Part shown: piece after piece, positions 56,665-64,000 of the stretch
How the letters are laid out: every line of letters starts with the position of its first letter
How positions within the stretch are numbered: the stretch's first letter is position 1
Source: an uncultured Sphingomonadaceae bacterium
GTDB taxonomy: Bacteria > Pseudomonadota > Alphaproteobacteria > Sphingomonadales > Sphingomonadaceae
Assembly (NCBI GenBank): GCA_937996655.1
Contig: CALKUK010000013.1
Coordinates: 248,001 to 312,000 of the forward strand
Length of the DNA: 64,000 nucleotides
Reading direction: 5' to 3'
Program-made: the position numbers and the translations under genes
Notes under the pieces: model-generated
What the model was told of the DNA's origin: nothing
Database searches by the model: none
Seen by the model: the letters and a program-made list of their open reading frames with translations, nothing else

Positions 56665-57258
56665 GTGACTGTTGCACCACCCAACCGATCCGAAGACCGG
56701 CGTGAGCAGATCTTGAACGAAGCGACGCGCCTGTTTCTTGATCTTGGCGTCCAGAATGTCACGACGCGCGACATTGCGGCAGCCGTCGGCATCAGCCAAC
56801 CGACGCTTTACGCCCATTTCAAAAGCCGGGAAGAGATCGCCGTCAAATTGAGCGAGCGTGCTTTTGAACAGCTCAGTGCGCGGATGGCGGCGGCAGCAAA
56901 CTCAACGGGCGCTCCCCAGCAACGCCTGCGGCGCATGGGGCAGGAATATGTCGCCTTCGGGCTTGATCAAAGCGCCGCCTATCGCATCGCTTTCATGCTC
57001 GAGAAGACAGCCGCACAGCCCTCTGATCAGAACGCGGTACATGAAAGCGGCATGCGCTGCTTTGCGATCCTCCATGATCTGTTCAAAACCGTGCGCAACA
57101 GCGACGACCTCAAAACGGCGGCTCTGGCGCAGTCCGCATGGGCCAGCATGCACGGCCTTGTCGCACTCCTCCTCAGCCGCTCCGAATTCCCGTGGGTTGA
57201 TCGGGAGGCATTGATCGCCTGCCATCTGGACCATGTCTGCCACCAGGCCTTTGATTAA
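56665..57258 (+). CDS. TetR/AcrR-family repressor
   Basis: 197 aa. N-terminal helix-turn-helix: EQILNEATRLFLDLGV, TTRDIAAAVGISQPTLYAHFKSRE (about 17-62). The C-terminal ligand domain is variable. Starts with GTG 56665, about 43 bases from the pump's promoter. Autoregulation and control of the divergent RND operon through the palindrome 56614-56630 are inferred from position. Confidence 0.92.
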   Translation: MTVAPPNRSEDRREQILNEATRLFLDLGVQNVTTRDIAAAVGISQPTLYAHFKSREEIAVKLSERAFEQLSARMAAAANSTGAPQQRLRRMGQEYVAFGLDQSAAYRIAFMLEKTAAQPSDQNAVHESGMRCFAILHDLFKTVRNSDDLKTAALAQSAWASMHGLVALLLSRSEFPWVDREALIACHLDHVCHQAFD

Positions 57259-57409
57259 GACGCCATCTTGAAAGGTCGGTGTGCCGATGATTTTGGGATG
57301 ACCTCTCATTTGGCTTCAAAAGAATAAGACTGGGCCCGATGGAAAGGGCACGTATTGTTTCGACTGCGCAGCGACCAATCGACCAGCGCGGGGTTCAAAG
57401 GCTCACCGT

Positions 57410-57805
57410 ATGAATAGAAGAAGGGTTGCCCGACTTTTTCTCGCCTGCCTTTACGTTGCAGCGGGAACGCTCCACCTCCTCAATCCAGAACCTTTCCTCA
57501 AGATTACACCGAACTGGGTGGTCGCAGCGCCTCTCGTGATCGCATTGACGGGAATAGCCGAAATTGCCGGAGCGTTGGCCTTGGTGCAGCCTTGGTGGCC
57601 CCGCTTGCGTGTGTTGGCGGGCTGGTCGCTCGCCGCTTATGCGCTGTTTGTGTGGCCCGCGAACGTCAATCACCTGCTTATGGACATGGCGAGGCCGGAT
57701 CACGGCCTGGGCTGGGCCTATCATGGCCCGCGGATGATCGCCCAACCTATCCTCATTTGGGCGGCTCTTTGGTCGAGTGGCGCGCTTGAGCGATTTGAAC
57801 GCTGA
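57410..57805 (+). CDS. DoxX-like membrane protein
   Basis: 131 aa with four membrane helices: RLFLACLYVAAGTLHLLNP, VIALTGIAEIAGALALV, VLAGWSLAAYALFVWPANV and a C-terminal helix. The HLLNPEPFLKITP motif is typical of the DoxX-like group. Family members take part in redox or thiol homeostasis, but the function is not settled. Stand-alone gene. Confidence 0.85.
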   Translation: MNRRRVARLFLACLYVAAGTLHLLNPEPFLKITPNWVVAAPLVIALTGIAEIAGALALVQPWWPRLRVLAGWSLAAYALFVWPANVNHLLMDMARPDHGLGWAYHGPRMIAQPILIWAALWSSGALERFER

Positions 57806-57851
57806 CGTTGACCAAACGGCTTTTTGAGCCCCGTGCGAAATCCGCCCGCGA

Positions 57852-58190
57852 CTACCGCTTCTTCTTAGCGATCGTTGCCGTGAAATCAGGGTCCTTGTTT
57901 GCTACCCAATCGACAAATTTTCGCACGGTCGGGTTAGCGAGCAGACCGTCGACGTCCATCCCGTGACGCTGCAGTTCGGAATTGGTGAAATTGGTGATCA
58001 GGGTTTGCTGACATATCGGGTGCATCGGAACGACATCACGCCCGCCTCTGCTCTTTGGCACAGGGTGATGCCAAATGATGTTCTGTGCAGTCGGACGGCC
58101 GCACAGCCAACAGAGCAAAGGCGGCGCCTTAGGCTCCTCTTCCTGGTCGAATGTACCATAGGGATCACGTTTGGAATGTTTGCGGGCCAT
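57852..58190 (-). CDS. HNH-family protein
   Basis: 112 aa from ATG 58190. LLCWLCGRPTAQNIIWHHPVPKSRG contains the CxxC and the HH of an HNH nuclease fold; HPICQQTLITNFTNSEL completes the zinc cluster region. Close in style to small HNH proteins widespread in sphingomonads with unknown targets. An ORF extension upstream to 58370 is unlikely coding. Convergent with DoxX. Confidence 0.75.
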   Translation of the reverse strand: MARKHSKRDPYGTFDQEEEPKAPPLLCWLCGRPTAQNIIWHHPVPKSRGGRDVVPMHPICQQTLITNFTNSELQRHGMDVDGLLANPTVRKFVDWVANKDPDFTATIAKKKR

Positions 58191-58384
58191 TAGTCTGCCT
58201 GAATTGTCTAAATTGACGTCTGGCACTTCATAATGGGCACCGTCGGCATTGCTACTCCTTAGTAGCGCGCTGATGCGCTCGTTAGCTTGTTGGCCATTTC
58301 CGCCGAGACACGCCATCCGCTCTGCCCAACCGAGAAAAGGTGCGGATAAATTGTCAGCACCCTTTTGCAAAATTAGGAGTGCTT

Positions 58385-58432
58385 ATGAATCCTATTGGAT
58401 CAGCTTTACTCCGAGGATTGCTTGGACAGTAG
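58385..58432 (+). CDS. Possible 15-residue leader peptide
   Basis: ATG at 58385 follows TTAGGAG by 5 bases and opens a 15-codon frame (MNPIGSALLRGLLGQ) that ends 25 bases before the choline-sulfatase start, which itself has no strong ribosome-binding site. Could help translation by coupling, or be chance. Confidence 0.25.
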   Translation: MNPIGSALLRGLLGQ

Positions 58433-58457
58433 GAAATCGGCCCGATAGCGTCGATGT

Positions 58458-59972
58458 ATGACACAGAAACCAAACATCCTCATTCTGATGGCCGACCAGA
58501 TGTCCGCCCCCTTCCTTCCTTTTTATGGTCCGTCACCGGTCAAGGCCCCGACGCTGTCGCGTTTGGCCGAGGAAGGCGTTCTGTTTCGATCTGCCTACAG
58601 CAACAGCCCGCTCTGCGCGCCGGCGCGCTTCACCTTACAATCCGGTGTGTTGCCATCAAGGATCGGCGCCTTTGACAATGCCAGCGAATTTCCGGCCTCG
58701 ACACCAACCATGGCGCATTACCTGCGGCTTGGCGGCTATCGCACGATCCTGACGGGCAAAATGCATTTCGCAGGACCCGACCAGATGCACGGCTACGAAG
58801 AAAGATTGACGACCGACATTTATCCCGCCGACTTTGGCTGGACACCCGACTGGACCGATTTCCCCACGAGGCCAACTTGGTACCATTCTCTTGATTCAGT
58901 TCTGGGGGCCGGTCCGACCATCCGCACCAATCAGATCGATTTCGACGAGGAAGTGGTCTTCACCGCCCGGCGCAAGCTTTACGACATCGCTCGCGACAAG
59001 GACGAGCGCCCCTTCTTCATGACGGTGTCGCTGACTCACCCGCATGACCCCTATGCAATCCATGAAGAGTATTGGAATCGTTACGACGGCGTGGACATTC
59101 CGCTGCCCACCGTCAGGGCCGATGGCGTGGCGCAGGATCCTCATTCTGAACGCCTGCGCCACGTCTGCGACCTCGACGCCGCCGAAGTGACCGATGACAT
59201 GATCCGTACAGCCCGTCGGGCCTATTTCGGATCAATCAGCTTTGTCGACGACCAGTTTGCAGCGATCCTCGAAACACTTCGTGAAACCGGCATGGCTGAC
59301 AACACCGTGATCATCGTCTGCGGCGACCATGGCGACATGCTGGGAGAGCGCGGCCTTTGGTACAAGATGCACTATTTTGAAGGCGCGGCGCGCATCCCGC
59401 TGATCATTCACGCGCCCGGTCGCTATCGTCCGGCTACAATCGATGCCAATGTATCGCTGGTCGATCTGGTGCCGACCTTGCTCGATATCGCCGGGCTGGA
59501 TGTTGATCCGGCATTGCCCTTTGACGGGCGTAGCTTGGTCCCGCACCTCAATGGAACGGGTGGGCACGACGAGGTGATCGGAGAATATATGGGCGAAGGC
59601 ACGATAGCCCCGCTCGTGATGATCCGCCGTGGGCCTTGGAAATTCATTCATTCGCGGGTCGACCCTGATTTGCTCTTCAACCTCGCAGAAGATCCTCACG
59701 AATTGACCAACCGTGCTGCCGATCCAGAGTTGGCGCAGATGATCGCTGATCTGCGGGCAGAAGTGGCGCAGCGTTGGGATTTCGACGCCATCACCAAGGA
59801 CGTGATCCAGAGCCAGAGGTCGCGGCGTGTGGTGGGTGCCGCAAATGCGGTCGGCAAGACCACCGTTTGGGATTACCAGCCGCCCCGCAATGCGGGTGAG
59901 GAATATGTGCGCGCCCATATGGACCTTGAAGAACTCGAAGCCATGGCCCGCTTTCCCCGGGTAAGAAGCTGA
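58458..59972 (+). CDS. betC: Choline-sulfatase
   Basis: 504 aa sulfatase of the alkaline-phosphatase superfamily. NILILMADQ (metal-binding Asp13), the formylglycine motif SPLCAPAR with Cys53 and QSGVLPSRIGAFDNASEF match choline-O-sulfatases, as does GDHGDMLGE. The C-terminal 50 residues (NAGEEYVRAHMDLEELE) are the family-specific tail. It hydrolyses choline-O-sulfate to choline and sulfate. Cys-type sulfatase needs a formylglycine-generating enzyme elsewhere. Stop overlaps the MFS start by one base. Confidence 0.93.
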   Translation: MTQKPNILILMADQMSAPFLPFYGPSPVKAPTLSRLAEEGVLFRSAYSNSPLCAPARFTLQSGVLPSRIGAFDNASEFPASTPTMAHYLRLGGYRTILTGKMHFAGPDQMHGYEERLTTDIYPADFGWTPDWTDFPTRPTWYHSLDSVLGAGPTIRTNQIDFDEEVVFTARRKLYDIARDKDERPFFMTVSLTHPHDPYAIHEEYWNRYDGVDIPLPTVRADGVAQDPHSERLRHVCDLDAAEVTDDMIRTARRAYFGSISFVDDQFAAILETLRETGMADNTVIIVCGDHGDMLGERGLWYKMHYFEGAARIPLIIHAPGRYRPATIDANVSLVDLVPTLLDIAGLDVDPALPFDGRSLVPHLNGTGGHDEVIGEYMGEGTIAPLVMIRRGPWKFIHSRVDPDLLFNLAEDPHELTNRAADPELAQMIADLRAEVAQRWDFDAITKDVIQSQRSRRVVGAANAVGKTTVWDYQPPRNAGEEYVRAHMDLEELEAMARFPRVRS

Positions 59973-61153
59973 TGGCTAAGGGCGCACCGGGGAAGCGCCC
60001 CTTTGCCTTTACATTCATCGGCATCGGTGCGGCCTCCACCGCGGCCCATCTCGGCAACAATTTCACGACCTATCTGGTCGGTGGCCTCATCGATCGGTTC
60101 AGCTTCTCGCCATTCGCCATGGGGGCGTGGAACATGGCCGAAACGCTCAGCTATGCCGCCGCGATGTTCGTTATCGCGCCGCGGGCACGGCGGCTGGATC
60201 CACGCCTATTGGCGCTGGTGGCGAGCCTTATCGTGATCCTCGCCCAAGGGGGATCAGCGCTCACCGGCAGCTACGGTCTGCTCTTTGCGGGACGGATCGG
60301 AACAGGTCTCGGCTTTGGCATCCTCAATTCCGCCGTTAACCTCGCGGCAGGACGCACCAGCCATCCGGCGCGCTGGATTTCGCTTGGGATCGCGTTCCAG
60401 ACGGTGCTGTTCGCGGCCATTGCGCTCGGTCTACCGCAGGTGGGCGCACGCTTCGGCGTGGCAGGCATGTTTCTGGCCCTGGCCGCCATCTCTGCGGCCT
60501 TGGGGGCGCTGTCCCTTCTTCTTCCGGGAGGCACGGATCGATCCGCCAGCGATACGCGCCAGCCCAACCCGCCGCTGGGCGCGGACAGCCTGCGCGTGCT
60601 CACGGCCATGGCCCTTTTCGCTTTTGGAACCCTCGCGCTATGGCCTTTTATTGAACGCACCGCCCATGCCATTGGCATTCCGGCTACCGAGTTTGGTCGG
60701 TACCAATCGCTCGCCACACTTGCGAGCGCGCTGGGGAATACCGCACTTGCCGCTATCAGCACGCGGTTGACCCGCGCCAAGCCCATCGCGGTCGTTCTTG
60801 GGGCCTGCGGCATGGCCTGTGCCCTGCTGACCACGGTGGGCGCGCCGACGGCCTTTGCGGCCGCATTCATCGGATATTACGTGAGTTGGTTCCTGACCTA
60901 TCCCATGCTGATGGGCCTCGCCTTTGATTGCGATCAAAGCGGCCGACTGGCGGTGATGACAACCGGGACCTGGCTCCTCGCCCAGTCCTTTGGTTCGCTC
61001 GCCGCCGGGGCCATCGCGCAAAGCTTTGGCGGCTATGCCCCCATCGGCCCACTTGGTGCGCTCACTTGCATCGCCGCAATCGCCGTGATTTGGCCCCTCG
61101 CCCGCCGGTTCGACACAAACAGGGCAACAACCGCGGGCTTAACGCAACACTGA
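59972..61153 (+). CDS. MFS transporter
   Basis: 393 aa, 12 predicted membrane helices; FAFTFIGIGAASTAAHLGNN at the N-terminus and GLLFAGRIGTGLGFGILNS in TM4-5. Starts on the TGA of betC (TGATG), so translationally coupled. Probably moves choline sulfate, its product or sulfate; inference from linkage only. The family is broad and the closest relatives cannot be told by eye. Confidence 0.85.
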   Translation: MAKGAPGKRPFAFTFIGIGAASTAAHLGNNFTTYLVGGLIDRFSFSPFAMGAWNMAETLSYAAAMFVIAPRARRLDPRLLALVASLIVILAQGGSALTGSYGLLFAGRIGTGLGFGILNSAVNLAAGRTSHPARWISLGIAFQTVLFAAIALGLPQVGARFGVAGMFLALAAISAALGALSLLLPGGTDRSASDTRQPNPPLGADSLRVLTAMALFAFGTLALWPFIERTAHAIGIPATEFGRYQSLATLASALGNTALAAISTRLTRAKPIAVVLGACGMACALLTTVGAPTAFAAAFIGYYVSWFLTYPMLMGLAFDCDQSGRLAVMTTGTWLLAQSFGSLAAGAIAQSFGGYAPIGPLGALTCIAAIAVIWPLARRFDTNRATTAGLTQH

Positions 61154-61246
61154 CGGGGCCGGGAACCACTTCTCGCATTGCGGCGCGGCGAGCCGTGCGC
61201 CAAGGGGTGACTTGGCGATCGACCCTTTGCGCTGGAGTACCCCCGG

Positions 61247-61921
61247 ATGACCCCAAGAGAATTGATCGACATAGCGCACGTGCCTGGGGGCCAGGAATTG
61301 CGTCTGTTCCGGCGGGGGGGCGATTTCATGATCGTCCTTGACCGAAATGAACTGATGAGCAGCCGGATGAGCGGGTCTGAGGAGGCGCTTGCTGTCCTGA
61401 GCTGTGAGCGCCTGGGAGACCGGGCGGCGCCCCATCTTCTGATCGGCGGCTATGGCATGGGCTTTACCTTGCGGTCGGCCTTGGCGGATCTTGGGGCGGA
61501 CGCGCAGGTGACCGTCGCCGAACTGGTGCCCGAAATCATCAAATGGGCGCGCGGGCCGATGGTCGAATTGGCGGCCGGATGCCTCGACGATCCGCGCGTC
61601 CGGTTGATCGAAGATGATGTTGTGGCAATCATAGCTGCAGCCGACTGCACCTATGATGCTATCTTGCTCGATGTGGACAATGGGCCGGATGGCCTGACCC
61701 GCAACGGCAATGACCGCCTTTACTCCATGCGGGGGCTCGCCGCCGCGAAAGCTGCGCTCAAACCCGGCGGCGTTCTGGCGGTGTGGTCCGCCGCACCGGA
61801 CAATGCCTTCGCCCGACGCCTCGCCGATGCAAAGTTCAGCGTTGAGGAAGTGGCTGTCCGCGCGCGGAGCAATGGCAAAGGGCCGCGCCACGTGATCTGG
61901 TTTGCGACCAAACCCCGCTAA
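61247..61921 (+). CDS. Spermidine-synthase-like protein
   Basis: 224 aa. LLIGGYGMGFTLRSALADL is the SAM-type nucleotide site; VAELVPEIIKWA and DAILLDVDNGPDGL continue the Rossmann fold of the spermidine synthase/methyltransferase group. Shorter than true spermidine synthases (about 280) and lacking the N-terminal beta-barrel, so the reaction may be a methyl transfer. ATG 61247 follows GGAG. Same strand as betC and the MFS gene. Confidence 0.75.
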   Translation: MTPRELIDIAHVPGGQELRLFRRGGDFMIVLDRNELMSSRMSGSEEALAVLSCERLGDRAAPHLLIGGYGMGFTLRSALADLGADAQVTVAELVPEIIKWARGPMVELAAGCLDDPRVRLIEDDVVAIIAAADCTYDAILLDVDNGPDGLTRNGNDRLYSMRGLAAAKAALKPGGVLAVWSAAPDNAFARRLADAKFSVEEVAVRARSNGKGPRHVIWFATKPR

Positions 61922-61945
61922 ATTACCAGCTGACGAAATGGGAAC

Positions 61946-63565
61946 TCACGTCGCGAGGTAAGCGGTGATCCCAACGATTGCAGCAGCGGCGATCAGCGCA
62001 AGATAGGGCAAGTAGCCCGCTTTGGGTTCGACGATCTGCCGGTCAAAATCACCGTCGGCGTCTCCCTCTGCAACCGGGAAATGCCCCTTGTCCTGCACAT
62101 AATGGCGATACGCAAAGACGGGGATGATCAGGAGAACCGCCAACAGCCCATTGCGCAGCGTGCCATCACCCCAAACATTCGCGCCTGCGCCCATCCAGAT
62201 CATATTCAAAAAGCCAAAAGCCGCCCCAGTCGCCAATAGCCAGGTCGGGCAGCGATAGGGCCGGTTCCAGCTTCCCCGATCAATCCGGTGGATCCAACCG
62301 GACTGCAAATTGAGGAAGTTGAACACGAAATAACAGACGTTGGAAATCATCAGCACCGCGAAATAATCAGACGCGAGCAGCAGCAAGATGTTGAAGACCA
62401 GATCGGTCCACATGGCTGCCGTCGGCGCACCGTGCCGGTTGACGCGGGACAGGTAGCGCGGAAACCAGCCATCGACCGAGGCCTGATACAAGGTGCGGGA
62501 TGACCCCATCATCGACGTCATGACGATCAACAACAGCGCCAGCACCAGCATGACGATGAGCAAATTGCCAATAACAGCCCCGCCGCCCAATATTTTGGCA
62601 AGCGCATTGGCGACGCCCGACCCATCGTAAATCCCGGGATCAAGCATGCCCTGTAGTCCCAGCGAGCCCTGAAAAACGAGCGGGACGAGGGTGAAAATGG
62701 CCATGCACAAAAGGCCAGAGGCAAAAATCGCGCGGGCGGTATCCTTTGCCGGATCCCGGAATTCGCGGGTGTAGCAGACCGCGGTCTCAAACCCGTAGGT
62801 GGACCAGCCTGCTCCAAACATCGCCCCGGCCAGAAGCGTCAACCCGGCGGCATCCCAAGTGCCAAAGCTGATATGTCCCGCGGCATCGCGCACGATGGGC
62901 AGGATCGGAAACAGGTTTTCGCGCGGCAGATCTCCGCTGATCAGCGGGACAATGCCCACGAGAAGCAAAGGCAACATGCATGCGATGCCCAGAATTCTCT
63001 GAAAATGTGCCGCACGGGCAGCCCCGTGATGCTGAAGGGCAAAGGTGAGCAGCAGGAACCCTGTGGCGATGATGGAGACAAGATTGACCCGCAAATGGAG
63101 CCCTTCCCGCACGAAATCGAGCGGGAGAAGATCAAACTGCCATTGCCGGATGGCGGCATCCGCCGGAAACAAGCTTGCCATGACATAGCCTGCGCCAAGG
63201 CTTGTCCCAAGCGCCAGCACTGGAGACCAGGCGAGCCAGTTGCACCAGACGGAAATAGGCGCGATGAACTTACCGTAAGGCAGCCAACCCGCCGCTCCGT
63301 AGACAGAGGCTCCGCCGGATTTGTTGGGATAGAGGCCAGCAATCTCGGCGTAGACGAAGGATTGCACAAACCCCATCAGGATCGATGCGATCCAGATCAC
63401 CCAGCTTGGCTGCCCGATCATGGTCGCGATGCCGCCCATGGTCAAAAGGACGCCTGCAGGGACCCCGCTCGACGCCCAAAAGGCGTCTTTCCAATCAAGC
63501 TGGCGCTGCAACTGCATTGGGCTGCCTGCCTGCCCCGCGTCCGATACCGCCGCCGTGCTCGCCAC
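61946..63565 (-). CDS. APC-superfamily amino-acid permease
   Basis: 539 aa with 12 or more membrane helices. FWASSGVPAGVLLTMGG in TM1 with the glycine break and SFVYAEIAGLYPNKSGGASVYG in TM2-3 match the amino acid-polyamine-organocation group. GTG 63565 is the first start; ATG (17 residues later) is an alternative. Convergent with the spermidine-synthase-like gene; polyamine or amino-acid uptake is possible, not shown. Divergent cluster order suggests it is transcribed after the TonB receptor gene. Confidence 0.88.
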   Translation of the reverse strand: MASTAAVSDAGQAGSPMQLQRQLDWKDAFWASSGVPAGVLLTMGGIATMIGQPSWVIWIASILMGFVQSFVYAEIAGLYPNKSGGASVYGAAGWLPYGKFIAPISVWCNWLAWSPVLALGTSLGAGYVMASLFPADAAIRQWQFDLLPLDFVREGLHLRVNLVSIIATGFLLLTFALQHHGAARAAHFQRILGIACMLPLLLVGIVPLISGDLPRENLFPILPIVRDAAGHISFGTWDAAGLTLLAGAMFGAGWSTYGFETAVCYTREFRDPAKDTARAIFASGLLCMAIFTLVPLVFQGSLGLQGMLDPGIYDGSGVANALAKILGGGAVIGNLLIVMLVLALLLIVMTSMMGSSRTLYQASVDGWFPRYLSRVNRHGAPTAAMWTDLVFNILLLLASDYFAVLMISNVCYFVFNFLNLQSGWIHRIDRGSWNRPYRCPTWLLATGAAFGFLNMIWMGAGANVWGDGTLRNGLLAVLLIIPVFAYRHYVQDKGHFPVAEGDADGDFDRQIVEPKAGYLPYLALIAAAAIVGITAYLAT

Positions 63566-63648
63566 CCGTCAATCTCCCCCGAAAACTTCGGGGCCGACCG
63601 CGCCATGGGATGGAGCAGCCGGCCCTAACTTATTCCGCCCTCAGCGCA

Positions 63649-64000
63649 TCATTTACCGAAATTGTAACGAACGGTGAGGCCCCAGGTGCGCGGCTTGGCA
63701 TAAACGCCCAGCGTATCGCCCCAATAGAGCGACCCATCGAACGCATAGACGCGATAGGCGCGGTTGAAGAGGTTGTTTACGAACAGGGCCACATCGACCT
63801 TCTCATTCGCGGTGGTGAAGCCGAGGCGACCATTGGCGACGCCATAGCCCCCTTCCCGCTCAACCGGCGCGCACATGACGGTGAAGCACATTTTACTTTG
63901 GAAGATCGCATCCGCCTGAACCGAGGCTGTGCCGCCTGCCAGAGCAAATTCATAGCGCGCCATGGCACTGCCCGAGACTTTGGGGGCCTGCGGCAGATCC
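63649..64000 (-). CDS. TonB-dependent receptor, C-terminal part
   Basis: The right edge cuts this gene; about 117 codons are visible. Ends in typical outer barrel strands: VDVALFVNNLFNRAYRVY, GDTLGVYAKPRTWGLTVRYNF. The C-terminal motif NLFNRAY and the last strand are diagnostic of TonB-dependent receptors. Same strand as the APC permease that follows it, 84 bases downstream, so both may serve uptake of one compound. Confidence 0.88.
   Translation of the reverse strand, partial: DLPQAPKVSGSAMARYEFALAGGTASVQADAIFQSKMCFTVMCAPVEREGGYGVANGRLGFTTANEKVDVALFVNNLFNRAYRVYAFDGSLYWGDTLGVYAKPRTWGLTVRYNFGK

Noticed and set aside
1..64000. tRNA or rRNA genes
   Set aside because: Searched by eye for TTCRANNC arms with acceptor stems and conserved rRNA words; none found.

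Overview
The window is a chromosomal piece of an alphaproteobacterium, most likely a member of the Sphingomonadales. I base this on the number of TonB-dependent receptors, the type I secretion style, the sigma-EcfG-like promoter motifs (GGAAC-N16-CGTT) in front of small stress proteins, and small proteins of a sphingomonad kind. Most gene families are recognisable. The species is not identifiable from the sequence alone.

Layout. 1-817: the left edge cuts a ParB-domain/DNA methyltransferase gene. 1566-18677: one giant gene (5703 codons) for a secreted, repeat-built adhesin-like protein. It is divergent from a complete type I secretion operon (TolC-like protein, LssB-type ABC exporter, HlyD-type adaptor; 19019-23681) and is followed by a small winged-helix regulator. 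The intergenic DNA here is strikingly AT-rich. 24317-24597: a double hairpin and a tiny CxxC protein. 25178-26629: two 23S rRNA modification genes (RluE-like, RlmJ). 27462-32590: a minus-strand cluster of YncE-like beta-propeller, class A acid phosphatase, TonB-dependent receptor, MetA-type outer-membrane protein and DUF347 membrane protein, with a Pho-box-like site upstream. Divergently, 32827-35719 carries a second receptor-like outer-membrane protein and a mini PepSY-type membrane protein, next to a two-component system (35742-37784). 37912-38103: a broken IS6-type transposase. 38158-39159: a secreted cyanophycinase-like peptidase. 39421-43859: a heavy-metal-type RND pump with its TolC partner but no periplasmic adaptor gene.

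44178-46501 is a stress island: Thivi_2564-type and lmo0937-type membrane peptides, CsbD, and a glycine-zipper protein with about 16 GYYD..GRW repeats. 46590-52345 on the minus strand holds a secreted carboxylesterase, a two-domain glycosyltransferase and an MHS-type transporter. 52487-57258 is an RND multidrug pump with lipoprotein adaptor and a divergent TetR regulator, with a clear palindromic operator. 57410-58190: DoxX and HNH proteins. 58458-64000: choline-sulfatase, MFS transporter, spermidine-synthase-like protein, APC permease and the C-terminal part of a TonB-dependent receptor, a plausible sulfate-ester uptake and degradation locus.

The most unusual material is the giant exported protein (an array of about 30 copies of a beta-repeat I cannot name, with lectin-like domains inserted and a recently duplicated coiled-coil stalk), the GYYD repeat protein, the RND operon without an adaptor, and a 117-bp sequence repeated 14 kb apart.
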